From Roseobacter fucihabitans (GTDB lineage: Bacteria > Pseudomonadota > Alphaproteobacteria > Rhodobacterales > Rhodobacteraceae), in contig NZ_CP143423.1 in assembly GCF_014337925.2 (NCBI RefSeq), positions 3,936,501 through 4,000,500 on the forward strand: DNA of 64,000 nt. The letters are read 5' to 3'. A program made the translations under genes and the position numbers. Positions within the stretch are counted from its first letter, which is position 1. Every line of letters begins with the position of its first letter. This document shows, one piece after another, positions 1 to 9,181 of this stretch. A model generated the notes under the pieces. It was given only the letters and a program-made list of their open reading frames with translations, ran no database searches and was not told the DNA's origin.

Positions 1-1190
1 TCGGTGATCCGCAAGCCTGGAGCAATCGTCGCAGGTCTATGGCTCGGGATGAAATGCGTGACGGCAACGCCGAGCGCGCCTATGAAATCGCGGCGCGCCA
101 TTTTCTGACCAGTGGCTCGAACTATGCCGATCTGGAATGGCTGGCCGGTTACATTGCGCTGCGCAAACTGAATGAACCAGAGACAGCGCTGCAGCATTTC
201 AAGAATCATGACGCAGCGGTGCGCTCTCCAATATCAAAAGGGCGAGCAGGGTACTGGCAAGGCCGTGCATTGGAGGCCCTGGGAGATGTGGCTGCTGCGG
301 ATCAGGCATATACGCGCGGAGCACAATATCAGACCTCCTTCTATGGGTTGCTGGCCGCAGAGCGGGCAGATTTGCCCTTTGATGTCCACCTTCCAGATGA
401 CGCCGCAGGGTTAAATTGGCGTGATTCATCCTTGGCTCAAGAGCCCCTGTTTGTAGCGGGTTTGTTACTTCAGGCCTCTGGTGAGTTGAATTTGGCCGAG
501 AGGTTCTGGACACATTTGGCCGAAAGCCTGGATCAACAACAGGCAACTCTTTTGGCAGAGGCTGCACTGGATACGGGTGAGCCGCATTTGGCAGTCATGA
601 TCGGCAAACGTGCCGCCCAGCGCAGCGTAGTTGTTCCCCGTGGGTATTATGCGCTTCATCCCATCTCAGAACAACCGCTCCCGATGGCTCCTGAGATGGT
701 ACTTGCGATTGCACGACGCGAAAGTGAGTTCGACCCTGGCGTGCAAAGTGGCGTCGGTGCGCGCGGTTTGATGCAGATTATGCCTGCAACGGGCCGCGAG
801 GTTGCCGCTTCCATGGGGCGCGCTTCTCAGCATAGTACAGAACGGCTCATATCGGATCCTACCTATAATGCAGAATTAGGTGCCGCCTATCTGGAAGAAC
901 TGGCACATCGTTTCCGGGGCAATGTCGTGATGATGTCCGCGGGTTATAATGCCGGTCCAAGCCGCCCGGACCGGTGGATGATTACCTTTGGAGACCCCAG
1001 AAAAGGGGAGATCGACATGATCGACTGGATCGAACACATACCGTTCCGCGAGACGCGCAACTATGTGATGCGGGTGACGGAGAGCTTGCCAATATATCGC
1101 GCCAGGCTTGGTAAAGACCCATTGCCGCAACCGTTCAGCGAGGAGTTGACCGGATCATCGCTGTTGTCTTTCGCGCCAAAGGGTGAATAG
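1..1190 (+). CDS. slt: Soluble lytic murein transglycosylase (5'-truncated by window edge)
   Basis: Periplasmic lytic transglycosylase that cleaves the MurNAc-GlcNAc bond of peptidoglycan, leaving 1,6-anhydroMurNAc. The reading frame is open to the first base of the window, so the gene starts upstream and the ATG at 39 is internal. The visible N-terminal half is the alpha-helical, TPR-like superhelix of Slt70-type enzymes. The C-terminal half is the lysozyme-like SLT domain: the RRESEF motif gives the catalytic Glu (codon 720-722), followed by GARGLMQIMPATG and the late motif SAGYNAGPSRPDRW. The end overlaps the convergent transporter gene by 36 bases. The family call is firm; the N-terminus and signal peptide lie outside the window. 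Confidence 0.93.
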   Translation, partial: GDPQAWSNRRRSMARDEMRDGNAERAYEIAARHFLTSGSNYADLEWLAGYIALRKLNEPETALQHFKNHDAAVRSPISKGRAGYWQGRALEALGDVAAADQAYTRGAQYQTSFYGLLAAERADLPFDVHLPDDAAGLNWRDSSLAQEPLFVAGLLLQASGELNLAERFWTHLAESLDQQQATLLAEAALDTGEPHLAVMIGKRAAQRSVVVPRGYYALHPISEQPLPMAPEMVLAIARRESEFDPGVQSGVGARGLMQIMPATGREVAASMGRASQHSTERLISDPTYNAELGAAYLEELAHRFRGNVVMMSAGYNAGPSRPDRWMITFGDPRKGEIDMIDWIEHIPFRETRNYVMRVTESLPIYRARLGKDPLPQPFSEELTGSSLLSFAPKGE

Positions 1191-2024
1191 CCCAGCGATG
1201 ATGATGATCGCGACGCCCAATGCCACATTGGGACGGATCACCTCTCCAAATATTGTGATGCCAATTGCTGATGCAAAAACGAGCTGGAAATAGGCGAAAG
1301 GCTGCACCGCACTGGCTTCGGCGGCCTCATAGCATCGGATCAGCAGCCAATGCCCGGCGACACCCGTCACGCAAAGCAACCCCATCCACGCCCAATCCAC
1401 CCGCGTCATCGGCTCCCAAAACCAAATACCTATAAGCGTCATGGTCACGGCACCCGCCGTTCCCGTCCAGAAGAAGCTGGTCGCGGTACTGTCACGGCGC
1501 GCGGCGAAACGGGTCAAAAGCCCGTAGAGTGCGAACATGAAAGCCGCAAGGAGTGGAATGGCCGCAAGCGGGTCAAATACAGACCCGCCAGGCTGGAGAA
1601 TGATAATCACGCCGACAAACCCTACGGCGATCGCGCTCCAGCGGCGCCATCCCACCCGCTCGCCCAAAAGTGGTCCGGAAAGCGCCGCAACCAGCAAAGG
1701 ATAACAAGCAAAAACCGCATGGCTTTCAACCAGTCCAAGGAGCGTGAAACCCGTTACCATGACGCAAACCTCCAGCGCGAGGAGAATGCTGCGAAACCCT
1801 TGCAAAACCGGCTGGGTGGTCGTTGAGGCAGACCGCAGTCCACCTGCCTTTCTGCATGCAATTGCGATGACAAAAGCCGCGAAAAACCAATAACGTACCA
1901 TCACCACCAGATAGACGTTATAAGCCTGCGCAAGATGGCGCGAAATACCGTCTTGAAAGGCGAAAACGAGCGTCGTCATCAGCATCAGAGTAACACCGAG
2001 ACGTACGTTATTGGACTGCGTCAC
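1155..2024 (-). CDS. DMT-superfamily (EamA) transporter
   Basis: Inner-membrane carrier of the drug/metabolite transporter superfamily, 289 residues, the usual size for two EamA repeats of five helices each. The sequence is almost continuously hydrophobic, with short charged loops. The start is GTG at 2024, and its GTGA overlaps the stop of mnmD, so the two genes are probably translationally coupled. The substrate cannot be read from sequence; family members export amino acids, purines or other metabolites. It ends convergently inside the transglycosylase gene. Confidence 0.88.
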   Translation of the reverse strand: MTQSNNVRLGVTLMLMTTLVFAFQDGISRHLAQAYNVYLVVMVRYWFFAAFVIAIACRKAGGLRSASTTTQPVLQGFRSILLALEVCVMVTGFTLLGLVESHAVFACYPLLVAALSGPLLGERVGWRRWSAIAVGFVGVIIILQPGGSVFDPLAAIPLLAAFMFALYGLLTRFAARRDSTATSFFWTGTAGAVTMTLIGIWFWEPMTRVDWAWMGLLCVTGVAGHWLLIRCYEAAEASAVQPFAYFQLVFASAIGITIFGEVIRPNVALGVAIIIIAGLFTLWRERQQR

Positions 2025-2698
2025 GGCCGCAACACTCCCTGTGACATATGTCGTTTACGCCCAAATCCCTTTGAGCGCGTCACGGCAAATCCCGCCCTTT
2101 CAAGTGATCGCCGCACGAAACCCGCCGCAGTGTAGGTGGCAAAAGTCCCTTCCGCGGCGGTGTGCCGGGCCACCTGATCGAGTATGGTGTCAGACCACAG
2201 GTCAGGGTTTTTAGCGGGCGAAAAACCATCAAGATACCAGGCGTTTGCCAGACCACCCCAACCGTTGAGCGCCGGACTGGCGTCACCTTTGATCACATTG
2301 AGTTCAACATCATCATCCAGATTGAAAACGCCACCAACCGGTTCCCAACAGGCAACCAACTGAGAGCGCAGCCCAGTCAATTCTGGAAACACGGCGAGGG
2401 CTTGCTCTATTTGCTCTGCAGACAAAGGAAAAGCTTCGAAACTGGTAAATCTCAGCCGCCCCGATACACCGGATGCACGCCACGCCAAAACAGTTGCCAG
2501 AAAGTTGAGGCCCGTACCAAACCCCAATTCAGCCACGTGGAACCCATCACAAAACCGCTCCGGCAGGCCGTTCCCGTGCAAAAAAACATGGCGTGTTTCT
2601 TCCAATCCGTTTTCAAGACTGAAATACGGGTCATCAAAGCGGTTGGAAAACGGTACGCCATTTGCGTCCCATGTCACATCTGCGGATGGGTCCTGCAC
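2021..2698 (-). CDS. mnmD: tRNA (mnm5s2U34) methyltransferase, stand-alone MnmD
   Basis: SAM-dependent methyltransferase acting on the wobble uridine (nm5s2U to mnm5s2U) of certain tRNAs. It is 225 residues and covers only the methyltransferase half of the bifunctional MnmC of enterobacteria. The SAM-binding motif VAELGFGTGLNFL is near residue 55, and the family signature YLDGFSPAKNPDLW follows later. It starts with GTG at 2698, with GAGG seven bases upstream. The FAD oxidoreductase transcribed divergently from 2756 looks like the other half of MnmC as a separate gene. The downstream DMT transporter overlaps by 4 bases. Confidence 0.92.
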   Translation of the reverse strand: MQDPSADVTWDANGVPFSNRFDDPYFSLENGLEETRHVFLHGNGLPERFCDGFHVAELGFGTGLNFLATVLAWRASGVSGRLRFTSFEAFPLSAEQIEQALAVFPELTGLRSQLVACWEPVGGVFNLDDDVELNVIKGDASPALNGWGGLANAWYLDGFSPAKNPDLWSDTILDQVARHTAAEGTFATYTAAGFVRRSLERAGFAVTRSKGFGRKRHMSQGVLRP

Positions 2699-2755
2699 GG
2701 GTAGGCCTCACAATGCAGCTACGATCTGGCGCGACATTGAGGGAGGCAATCGAAA

Positions 2756-3793
2756 TTGGCAATGGTCGATATCACGATCCGCGGCGCGGGTATCTTTGGT
2801 CTTTCGATCGCATGGGCCTGCGTTAAAAGAGGGGCAAAAGTTCAGATTATCGACCCCCACGGCGCGGGATCCGGAAGCAGCGGTGGCATCGTTGGCGCGC
2901 TTGCGCCTCATGTGCCGGAAAACTGGAACCCAAAGAAGGCCTTCCAATTGGACTCGCTTTTGATGGCTGGTCAGTTTTGGGCGGATGTGGAGAACACCTG
3001 CGGGGGCTGCGCCGGATACATCCGCTCGGGGCGCCTTCAACCTATCATGGAAGAGGCTGGAATGACCCTCGCAAAGCGGCGATCCGAAACGGCGCGCACG
3101 CTCTGGCAAGGCAAGGCCACTTGGGTGGTCGAGGAATGTGACCAGAATCCGTGGCAACCCAACTCCCCAACCGGATGGGTCATTCGCGATAATCTGAGTG
3201 CTTCACTGCATCCACTGAAGGCTTGTGAGGCCCTGGTCGCGGCATTGGCGGCGAAGGGCGTATCGGTTGAGGCGGATGGTATCGATACCGGGCGAACGCT
3301 TTGGGCAACGGGTGTGCATGGTCTGGAACACCTGGGCCGGGACCGCGCGCGCAACGTCGGCAGTGGGGTCAAGGGGCAAGCGGCGCTATTGCGTTTTGAC
3401 GCGTGGGGTGCCCCGCAACTCTTTGCGGATGCACTCCACATCATCCCCCACCTTGATGGCACCGTCGCGGTTGGTTCAACGTCCGAGAACACTTTTGATG
3501 ATCCGCGTTCGGTGGATGCACAAATCGACGGGATCATCTCGCGGGCCCGTGTGGCGGTGCCCCTTTTGCGGGATGCGCCGGTCGTGCAGAAATGGGCGGG
3601 CGTGCGCCCCCGCAGCAGGAGCCGTGCGCCGATGCTGGGCCATTGGCCGGACCGGCGCGATCACTTCATTGCAAACGGTGGATTCAAGATCGGGTTCGGA
3701 ATGGCGCCGAAGATCGCGCAGGTTATGGCCGACCTGCTTCTCGAAGACCTCAACCGGATTCCTCAAGGTTTTGAGGTCAGCGCGTCGTTTTAG
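2756..3793 (+). CDS. FAD-dependent oxidoreductase (DAO family), probable MnmC oxidase half
   Basis: FAD-binding oxidoreductase of the D-amino-acid oxidase fold, 345 residues. The N-terminal Rossmann motif GAGIFGLSIAW and an SGGIVGALAPH segment match the FAD-binding regions of DAO-type enzymes. Near the C-terminus, WAGVRPRSRSRAPMLG and GGFKIGFGMAP form the second half of the FAD site. Being back-to-back with mnmD suggests it is the cmnm5U-processing oxidase that is fused to MnmD in MnmC; a glycine-oxidase-like function is the alternative. I prefer the TTG start at 2756 because GGAGG at 2742-2746 is 9 bases away; the ATG at 2762 would be 15 bases away. Confidence 0.85.
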   Translation: MAMVDITIRGAGIFGLSIAWACVKRGAKVQIIDPHGAGSGSSGGIVGALAPHVPENWNPKKAFQLDSLLMAGQFWADVENTCGGCAGYIRSGRLQPIMEEAGMTLAKRRSETARTLWQGKATWVVEECDQNPWQPNSPTGWVIRDNLSASLHPLKACEALVAALAAKGVSVEADGIDTGRTLWATGVHGLEHLGRDRARNVGSGVKGQAALLRFDAWGAPQLFADALHIIPHLDGTVAVGSTSENTFDDPRSVDAQIDGIISRARVAVPLLRDAPVVQKWAGVRPRSRSRAPMLGHWPDRRDHFIANGGFKIGFGMAPKIAQVMADLLLEDLNRIPQGFEVSASF

Positions 3794-3871
3794 GATTAAC
3801 ACGATGCTGCAAATTCAGGTTTATGCTATAAGACGTCTGGCAGTATTCAATCTTTGAGCGAAAGAAACCCA

Positions 3872-4288
3872 ATGTTACAACCTGAAATTCAATGCCGCGT
3901 GCGCATGCTCGACCATTTCGTTCTGACGGTGAAGAGTATCCCAGAAACGGTACGGTTTTACACTCAGGTGCTGGGCATGCGCGGTGAACAGTTTCAGGCC
4001 GCGGATGGCACACGCAGATGGGCGCTTTTGTTCGGCCAGACCAAAATCAACCTGCATCAGCAAGGGCGCGAGTTCAAACCGAACGCAGGCCATGCGCAGC
4101 CTGGAACGGCTGATGTCTGTTTCTTGACCGATGCACCCGTTGAGGCATGGATCAGCCATCTGACCACACATCAGATTGACATCGAAGATGGCCCGATAGA
4201 CCGTTTGGGCGCAATCGGGCCGATCGTATCACTCTATTTGCGCGATCCCGATGACAATCTGATAGAGGTTTCCGTCCCGCAGGCTTAG
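3872..4288 (+). CDS. VOC-family (glyoxalase/dioxygenase fold) protein
   Basis: Small metalloprotein of the vicinal-oxygen-chelate superfamily, about 138 residues. LDHFVLTVKSIPETVRFYTQVLGM is the first beta-alpha-beta module with its metal-ligand His, and a DPDDNLIEV segment near the end carries the usual C-terminal Glu ligand. The reaction is unknown; relatives include glyoxalase I, fosfomycin-resistance-type enzymes and extradiol dioxygenases. The start is uncertain: TTG at 3854, ATG at 3872 or ATG at 3905 are in frame and none has a good ribosome-binding site. Its stop overlaps the stop of the convergent reductase by 4 bases. Confidence 0.8.
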   Translation: MLQPEIQCRVRMLDHFVLTVKSIPETVRFYTQVLGMRGEQFQAADGTRRWALLFGQTKINLHQQGREFKPNAGHAQPGTADVCFLTDAPVEAWISHLTTHQIDIEDGPIDRLGAIGPIVSLYLRDPDDNLIEVSVPQA

Positions 4289-4827
4289 CGTTCGATTTCC
4301 CTGCGCAACCCCTGCATCAACGCCTTGAGTTCGCGCGGATAGACCTCTCCCAGGAGAGCGCCATTGTCATCAAACTGGTTCGTGCAATCGGCGAGATGGA
4401 TTTCCGGACCCTGAAGAATGCGCACACGAAAAGGCACCATGAAACCACGCAACACCATTTGCGCGCGCTCACCACCCGCGCGACCCGCTGCCGCGGACAT
4501 CACGGCCACGGGTTTGTCGTTCCATGGTTTGCCCTTCGTCCGGCTGATCCAATCCAGAGCGTTCTTTAAAACACCGGACGGGCCTTTGTTATATTCGGGC
4601 GTCGAAATCAACACGGCATCTGCTTTTGCGATACTGTCTGACAAGGCCTGAACAGCGGCGGGCACGCCCTGTTCACTTTCAAGATCACCGTCATAAAGCG
4701 GCAAGTTCAAATCGGCCAGCGTGAATTCCTGCGCCTCAAAAAGGCGCGCTGCCTCGCGAAGCAACTGCGTATTGGCAGAGTCTTTTCTGAGCGAACCCGA
4801 CAGGCCGATAAGGGAGTATTTTGCCAT
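4285..4827 (-). CDS. NADPH-dependent FMN reductase family protein
   Basis: Flavodoxin-fold oxidoreductase of the NADPH-dependent FMN reductase/azoreductase family, about 180 residues. The FMN phosphate loop GLSGSLRKDSAN lies at the N-terminus, and the STPEYNKGPSGVLKNALDW motif typical of the family follows. It probably reduces FMN, quinones or xenobiotics with NADPH in the cytoplasm. The ATG at 4827 (MAKYSLIGLSGS) is preferred: GAAAG precedes it at normal distance, and the flavin loop then starts where it should. The in-frame ATG at 4848 adds seven residues without homology value. Confidence 0.86.
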   Translation of the reverse strand: MAKYSLIGLSGSLRKDSANTQLLREAARLFEAQEFTLADLNLPLYDGDLESEQGVPAAVQALSDSIAKADAVLISTPEYNKGPSGVLKNALDWISRTKGKPWNDKPVAVMSAAAGRAGGERAQMVLRGFMVPFRVRILQGPEIHLADCTNQFDDNGALLGEVYPRELKALMQGLRREIER

Positions 4828-4887
4828 GATATGTCTTTCAAATTTCAATCAATCAGGGGTTATCCTGATGCCGGGAGCGCAAAAGGC

Positions 4888-4916
4888 AAGAGCCTCAGCA
4901 GAAAACTGAGGCTCTT
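4888..4916 (-). terminator. Rho-independent terminator of the OmpA-like gene
   Basis: A perfect 11-bp inverted repeat (AAGAGCCTCAG / CTGAGGCTCTT) with a 7-base loop, starting 23 bases beyond the stop of the OmpA-like gene on the minus strand. On that strand the hairpin is followed by GCCTTTTGCG, a short T-run. It also separates this gene from the FMN reductase gene downstream. Confidence 0.8.
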
Positions 4917-4938
4917 ATCGCACATTTCCGATCCGGAT

Positions 4939-5607
4939 TTAGGATGCTGTGGGAAGGATAACGATTTCGACGCGGCGGTTTTGTGCTTTGCCCTGCGCAC
5001 TCAAATTGCTTGCGATGGGTTGGCTTTCTCCGCGTCCAAACGTCTGGATACGCGCCCCGGACACGCCGGCGTTCAAAAGGACGGTTCCAACTGCGCTGGC
5101 GCGACGCTCTGAGAGCTGTTGGTTATATCCGGCCTCGCCATCGCTATCGGTATGACCGATCACCTGTATGGTGGATTGGGGGTATTGCTGCAAATTTCCC
5201 GCAACCGATCGGATGTCCGTTTCCAGATCGGGGCGCACGGTAAAGCTGTTTGTTGCAAACAGGATATCCTGCGGCAGGCTCACAATCAGCCGATCCCCGG
5301 TATTTGTGATCGTGACGTCATCATTGCCAAGCTGGGCGCGCAGGTCTGCTTCCTGTCGGTCGAGCGAATACCCAATGCCAGCCCCCAGCGCACCGCCAAT
5401 GGCGGCTCCTACCAAGGCACCATCCCCGCGATTGCCGTCGCCTTTTGAAAGGGCACCGAGCAAAGCACCCGCACCGGCACCAATCAGCGCGCCTTGCTGG
5501 GTTCTGGGATTATTGGAATTTGCGCCGATTTGATTCGGGTTTGTGCAGGCCGTCAGGGCCAATGTGCCCGAAACGGCGACCACCAAGAGGGGTTTTGCAA
5601 ATGTCAT
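4939..5607 (-). CDS. OmpA-family outer-membrane lipoprotein with glycine zipper
   Basis: Outer-membrane lipoprotein, 222 residues, resembling the YiaD/Pal-like group. The N-terminal signal ends in the lipobox LTAC, so Cys21 is the likely lipidated residue. Residues about 39-80 form a glycine-zipper segment (ALIGAGAGALLGAL and ALVGAAIGGALGAGIG) expected to sit in the membrane. The C-terminal part is an OmpA/MotB peptidoglycan-binding domain with IQVIGHTDSDG and LSERRASAV. It probably anchors the outer membrane to peptidoglycan. It is monocistronic, with a strong terminator right behind it. Confidence 0.93.
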   Translation of the reverse strand: MTFAKPLLVVAVSGTLALTACTNPNQIGANSNNPRTQQGALIGAGAGALLGALSKGDGNRGDGALVGAAIGGALGAGIGYSLDRQEADLRAQLGNDDVTITNTGDRLIVSLPQDILFATNSFTVRPDLETDIRSVAGNLQQYPQSTIQVIGHTDSDGEAGYNQQLSERRASAVGTVLLNAGVSGARIQTFGRGESQPIASNLSAQGKAQNRRVEIVILPTAS

Positions 5608-5740
5608 ATATGCTGCCTTCGATTGTTACGGCCCCGTTCAAGCGAGGCACCATTGTGTTACCGAAGTCTATATGGCGCTATTGTGCGAGCCAACCAAGGG
5701 GGAAATTACAGCGGCAGAACTCCGCCACCCCGACGCGTCA

Positions 5741-6637
5741 TCACGTTTCCGCGCGTGCCGTCTCATAGGCGAGCATCGCGCGTTTCATCGGCAAGCCCCA
5801 GTGATACCCGCCCAATCCACCCGATTTGCGCAAGGCCCTGTGGCAAGGGATCAGCCAGCTGATCGGGTTGCGCCCCACGGCCGTGCCAACCGCACGCACG
5901 GCACGCGGATTGCCAATCGCCTGCGCAATCTGCGAATAGGTCGTGACCTGACCAGATGGGATGCTCAACAGCGCCTCCCAGACCTTGATTTGAAACGGGG
6001 CACCCATCAGGAAAAGAGGGGCGGTATCCAGGGTGCCATCGCCCGCGCCAAAGGCTTTGAGCACCCAGGGGCGTAATTTCATCGGATCTTCGACAAACTC
6101 TGCCCTGGGCCAGCGTGACAGCAGATCTTCCAGCGCGCAGGACTCGCCCATCTCGGCCGCAAACCCAATGCCGCAGATGCCCTTATCCGTTCCCATCACC
6201 ACAGCGGGTCCGAAGGGGCTTTCGAACCAGCCCCAGAATATCGTGAGCCCCGCACCGGCCCGCGCAAATTCACCGGGGCTCATGGCCTCCCAGCGCAAAA
6301 ACAGATCATGCAGACGCCCGCTGCCGGAAAGCCCGAGCGCGTGTGAGGCCTCAAGCGTTGTGAATTTTTCCCGCAACAACGTGCGGGCATGGTCCAGTTT
6401 CAGGTATTGTTCGTAGCGTTTGGGCGACACACCCACCCACCGCGAAAAGACCCGTTGGAAATGGGCGGTGCTCATCCCGATTTCCGCAGCGATTTCATCC
6501 AGAGACATTGGATTTTCCGACTGGTCGATCAGGTCAATGGCACGGCGCACCACTTGATAGTGGTAGCTCGTTTCGGATGCGGCAAAGAGGGGTTGATGCT
6601 GTGTCATACCCCCTTTTACGGGAGGCCGCGCGCTCAT
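5741..6637 (-). CDS. Ada-like AraC regulator/O6-methylguanine-DNA methyltransferase
   Basis: Alkylation-repair protein, 298 residues. Residues about 25-125 are an AraC-type double helix-turn-helix (MSLDEIAAEIGMSTAHFQRVF). Residues about 190-290 are the methyltransferase domain with the acceptor-cysteine motif IPCHR and the preceding VRAVGTAVGRNP segment. The N-terminal zinc/phosphotriester-repair domain of E. coli Ada, with its four cysteines, is absent, so methyl-phosphotriester sensing by that route is not possible here. The start may be ATG at 6637 or ATG at 6607; neither has a clear ribosome-binding site. It is divergent from nth, putting two DNA-repair genes side by side. Confidence 0.9.
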   Translation of the reverse strand: MSARPPVKGGMTQHQPLFAASETSYHYQVVRRAIDLIDQSENPMSLDEIAAEIGMSTAHFQRVFSRWVGVSPKRYEQYLKLDHARTLLREKFTTLEASHALGLSGSGRLHDLFLRWEAMSPGEFARAGAGLTIFWGWFESPFGPAVVMGTDKGICGIGFAAEMGESCALEDLLSRWPRAEFVEDPMKLRPWVLKAFGAGDGTLDTAPLFLMGAPFQIKVWEALLSIPSGQVTTYSQIAQAIGNPRAVRAVGTAVGRNPISWLIPCHRALRKSGGLGGYHWGLPMKRAMLAYETARAET

Positions 6638-6752
6638 GCGACCCGGAACTTGCGGATTGGTGACTGCACGCTGGATGGGTATTTACCTCAGATTTTAGCC
6701 GTCAGGCGTAGTTACTCTTGCTCCGTGCGTAGAATTCTCGCATACCCGGCGG

Positions 6753-7397
6753 ATGGCAAAACAGCTGGGTTATCATACGATAAGAGAAATTTTCGCACGG
6801 TTTCAGGAAGCTGATCCCGCGCCGAAAGGCGAGTTGGACCACGTGAATGTCTACACGCTGGTTGTTGCCGTCGCGCTCAGTGCTCAGGCGACAGATGCCG
6901 GTGTGAATAAAGCCACGCGCAAACTGTTTGAAATTGCCGATACGCCCCAAAAAATGCTTGATCTTGGGCTCGACGGGGTGACGGAACATATCAAGACCAT
7001 CGGCCTATACCGACAAAAGGCCAAAAACGTCATCAAATTAAGCGAAATTCTGGTACGAGAGTATGGCGGTGAAGTCCCCAACAGCCGCGCGGCCTTGCAA
7101 GGGCTGCCAGGCGTGGGGCGCAAAACTGCGAATGTCGTTTTGAACATGTGGTGGCAGTTCCCCGCGCAAGCCGTGGATACGCATATTTTCCGTCTCGGAA
7201 ATCGCACCGGAATCGCGCCCGGCAAAACCGTTGATGCCGTAGAGCGCGCCATTGAGGACAATATTCCCGCTGATTTTCAGCTGCACGCCCACCACTGGAT
7301 GATCCTGCACGGGCGCTATCATTGCAAAGCGCGCAAACCCATGTGCCCCACCTGCATCATCCGCGATCTATGCCCATTTGAGGAAAAAACCATATGA
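6753..7397 (+). CDS. nth: Endonuclease III
   Basis: Bifunctional DNA glycosylase/AP lyase for oxidised pyrimidines, 214 residues, the normal length. The helix-hairpin-helix LPGVGRKTANVVLN carries the catalytic Lys, VDTHIFR the catalytic Asp, and the C-terminal cysteines of CKARKPMCPTCIIRDLC (C-x6-C-x2-C-x5-C) bind the 4Fe-4S cluster. It overlaps the adenosine kinase gene by 4 bases (ATGA), so the two are co-translated. Confidence 0.96.
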   Translation: MAKQLGYHTIREIFARFQEADPAPKGELDHVNVYTLVVAVALSAQATDAGVNKATRKLFEIADTPQKMLDLGLDGVTEHIKTIGLYRQKAKNVIKLSEILVREYGGEVPNSRAALQGLPGVGRKTANVVLNMWWQFPAQAVDTHIFRLGNRTGIAPGKTVDAVERAIEDNIPADFQLHAHHWMILHGRYHCKARKPMCPTCIIRDLCPFEEKTI

Positions 7398-8380
7398 AAA
7401 CCTACGAAGTTGTTGGCATCGGAAACGCCGTTGTCGATGTGATCACCCATGCGGATGACACGTTTCTGGATCACATGGGCATCGAAAAAGGCATCATGCA
7501 ATTGGTTGATCAGGCACGGTCAGAGAAACTTTTCGGGGCGATGAATGATCGGTTGCAAACACCCGGTGGCGCTGTAGCCAATACGGTGGCCGGTGTCGGA
7601 TCGCTGGGCTTGCAAACCGCGTTTATCGGGCGGGTGCGCGATGATGCCTTGGGTAAATTCTATGCCAGCGCCATGACGGATAACGGGATTGATTTTGTGA
7701 ATCCGCCTGTTGTGGAGGGTGAGATGCCGACATCACGCTGCATGATCTTCGTCACGCCCGACGGCGAGCGCTCCCTCAATACCTACCTTGGCATTTCTAC
7801 CGGGCTCACCTCGGCAGATGTCCCGATCAGCGTTTCGGGCAATGCGCGGATCATGTTGCTTGAAGGGTATCTGTTTGATCATGACGCGGGCAAAACGGCG
7901 TTCCGCGAAGCGGCGCGCGCGACCAAGGCGGGGAATGGCATTGCGGGGATTGCGATCTCGGACCCCTTCTGCGTCGAACGCCATCGCGCGGATTTCCTGT
8001 CGCTGATCGAACATGACCTGGATTATGTGATCGGCAATGAGCATGAGATCAAGTCGCTGTTTCAAACCGATCTTGAAACGGCACTGGCCAAGACTGCCGA
8101 GATTTGCCCGTTGGTGGTTTGCACCCGGTCAGGTGATGGCGTGAGTGTCCTGTCCAAAGGCGAGCGGGTGGACGTGCCAGTGCAGGAGATCATTCCGGTC
8201 GATGCGACCGGTGCGGGGGATCAGTTTGCCGCCGGGTTCCTTTACGGCCTGGCGACCGGTCGTAAATTGGAAATTTGCGCGCGCATGGGCAACCTCTGTG
8301 CCGCGGAAGTCATCAGCCATGTTGGTCCGCGTCCGCAGATCGACATGAAGGATGTCTTCGTCAAGGAAGGTCTTGTCTGA
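7394..8380 (+). CDS. Adenosine kinase-like PfkB-family sugar kinase
   Basis: PfkB/ribokinase-family kinase, 328 residues. The N-terminal GIGNAVVDVI and the glycine pair TPGGAVANTVAGV form the substrate side. The C-terminal signature DATGAGDQFAAGFL carries the catalytic Asp and the anion hole. The closest family I recognise is the bacterial adenosine kinase group common in alphaproteobacteria, which converts adenosine to AMP with ATP; other ribokinase-like substrates cannot be excluded. It is coupled to nth by an ATGA overlap. Confidence 0.88.
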   Translation: MKTYEVVGIGNAVVDVITHADDTFLDHMGIEKGIMQLVDQARSEKLFGAMNDRLQTPGGAVANTVAGVGSLGLQTAFIGRVRDDALGKFYASAMTDNGIDFVNPPVVEGEMPTSRCMIFVTPDGERSLNTYLGISTGLTSADVPISVSGNARIMLLEGYLFDHDAGKTAFREAARATKAGNGIAGIAISDPFCVERHRADFLSLIEHDLDYVIGNEHEIKSLFQTDLETALAKTAEICPLVVCTRSGDGVSVLSKGERVDVPVQEIIPVDATGAGDQFAAGFLYGLATGRKLEICARMGNLCAAEVISHVGPRPQIDMKDVFVKEGLV

Positions 8381-8698
8381 CCATGCTGGCCAGTCGGTTT
8401 CACGCAGTTCCAGCGGAAAAAACCGCGATACCCGCAAGAGCGTAGATGGCTGTCGGGCCCCTCTATTGGGTGCGGCACGGTCGCCTGACCTTGGGCGATG
8501 ACCATCTGTTGACGCGCCGGCAAAAAGAAGATCACCGGGGATGTGTAGGTCGCATAAACTTAGCCATGTTTGCATGGCGCGATAGAGCGACCGGGGATTT
8601 ATCTGATCGCTGGTCTGGAATGGTGGAAATCGAAGATGATCACGCGGGCTCGCCGTGTTGCTCAAAACCGCAGTTCCGAACGTCCCGCCCCTGCTTCC
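8381..8698. other. Gene-free stretch between two convergent stops
   Basis: This 318-base stretch lies between the stops of the adenosine kinase and rppH genes. Several short frames cross it on both strands, but none has a ribosome-binding site, a recognisable family or a codon pattern like the neighbours. I see no convincing terminator hairpin either. It may hold remains of a lost gene. Confidence 0.5.
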
Positions 8699-9181
8699 CT
8701 AGAAGTAATCTGCGAATTCGGCCATCACACCGACGTAAACATCGCGTTTGAACGGCACGATATTCTCGACCAAATCACGCGCAGCCAACCAGCGCCATTC
8801 CGAAAACTCCGGGTGTTCTGTTGCGATGTTGATGTCGCTGTCCTGGCCATTGAATTGCATCAGAAACCAACGTTGTTTTTGGCCGCGATACCGACCTTTC
8901 CAGAGCTTGGGGACCAAGTCAAAGGGCAATTCATAAGGCAACCATTGTTGGCTTTCAGCAATGATCTCCACCAGATTCGACGTGACACCGGTCTCTTCCC
9001 ATAGTTCGCGCAGGGCGGCGTCTCGAGCGGGTTCGCCCTCATCAATACCGCCCTGTGGCATTTGCCAGGCCGCAATCTGACTATCACGACGCTGACCGAC
9101 AAAAACCTCTTTGTCCGCATTCACCAACATGACCCCCACACATGGACGGTAGGGCAATTTTGCAATCTCTTGGGGCGTCAT
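8699..9181 (-). CDS. rppH: RNA pyrophosphohydrolase (Nudix)
   Basis: Nudix hydrolase that removes pyrophosphate from the 5' end of mRNA and so triggers decay; about 160 residues. The N-terminal [11 protein letters not shown] and the Nudix box [23 protein letters not shown] are both typical of RppH, as are the conserved W residues further on. The start was chosen at ATG 9181: the GGAGAA at 9191-9196 touches the alternative ATG at 9190 but is 9 bases from 9181. It stands alone, convergent with the adenosine kinase gene. Confidence 0.93.
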   Translation of the reverse strand: MTPQEIAKLPYRPCVGVMLVNADKEVFVGQRRDSQIAAWQMPQGGIDEGEPARDAALRELWEETGVTSNLVEIIAESQQWLPYELPFDLVPKLWKGRYRGQKQRWFLMQFNGQDSDINIATEHPEFSEWRWLAARDLVENIVPFKRDVYVGVMAEFADYF

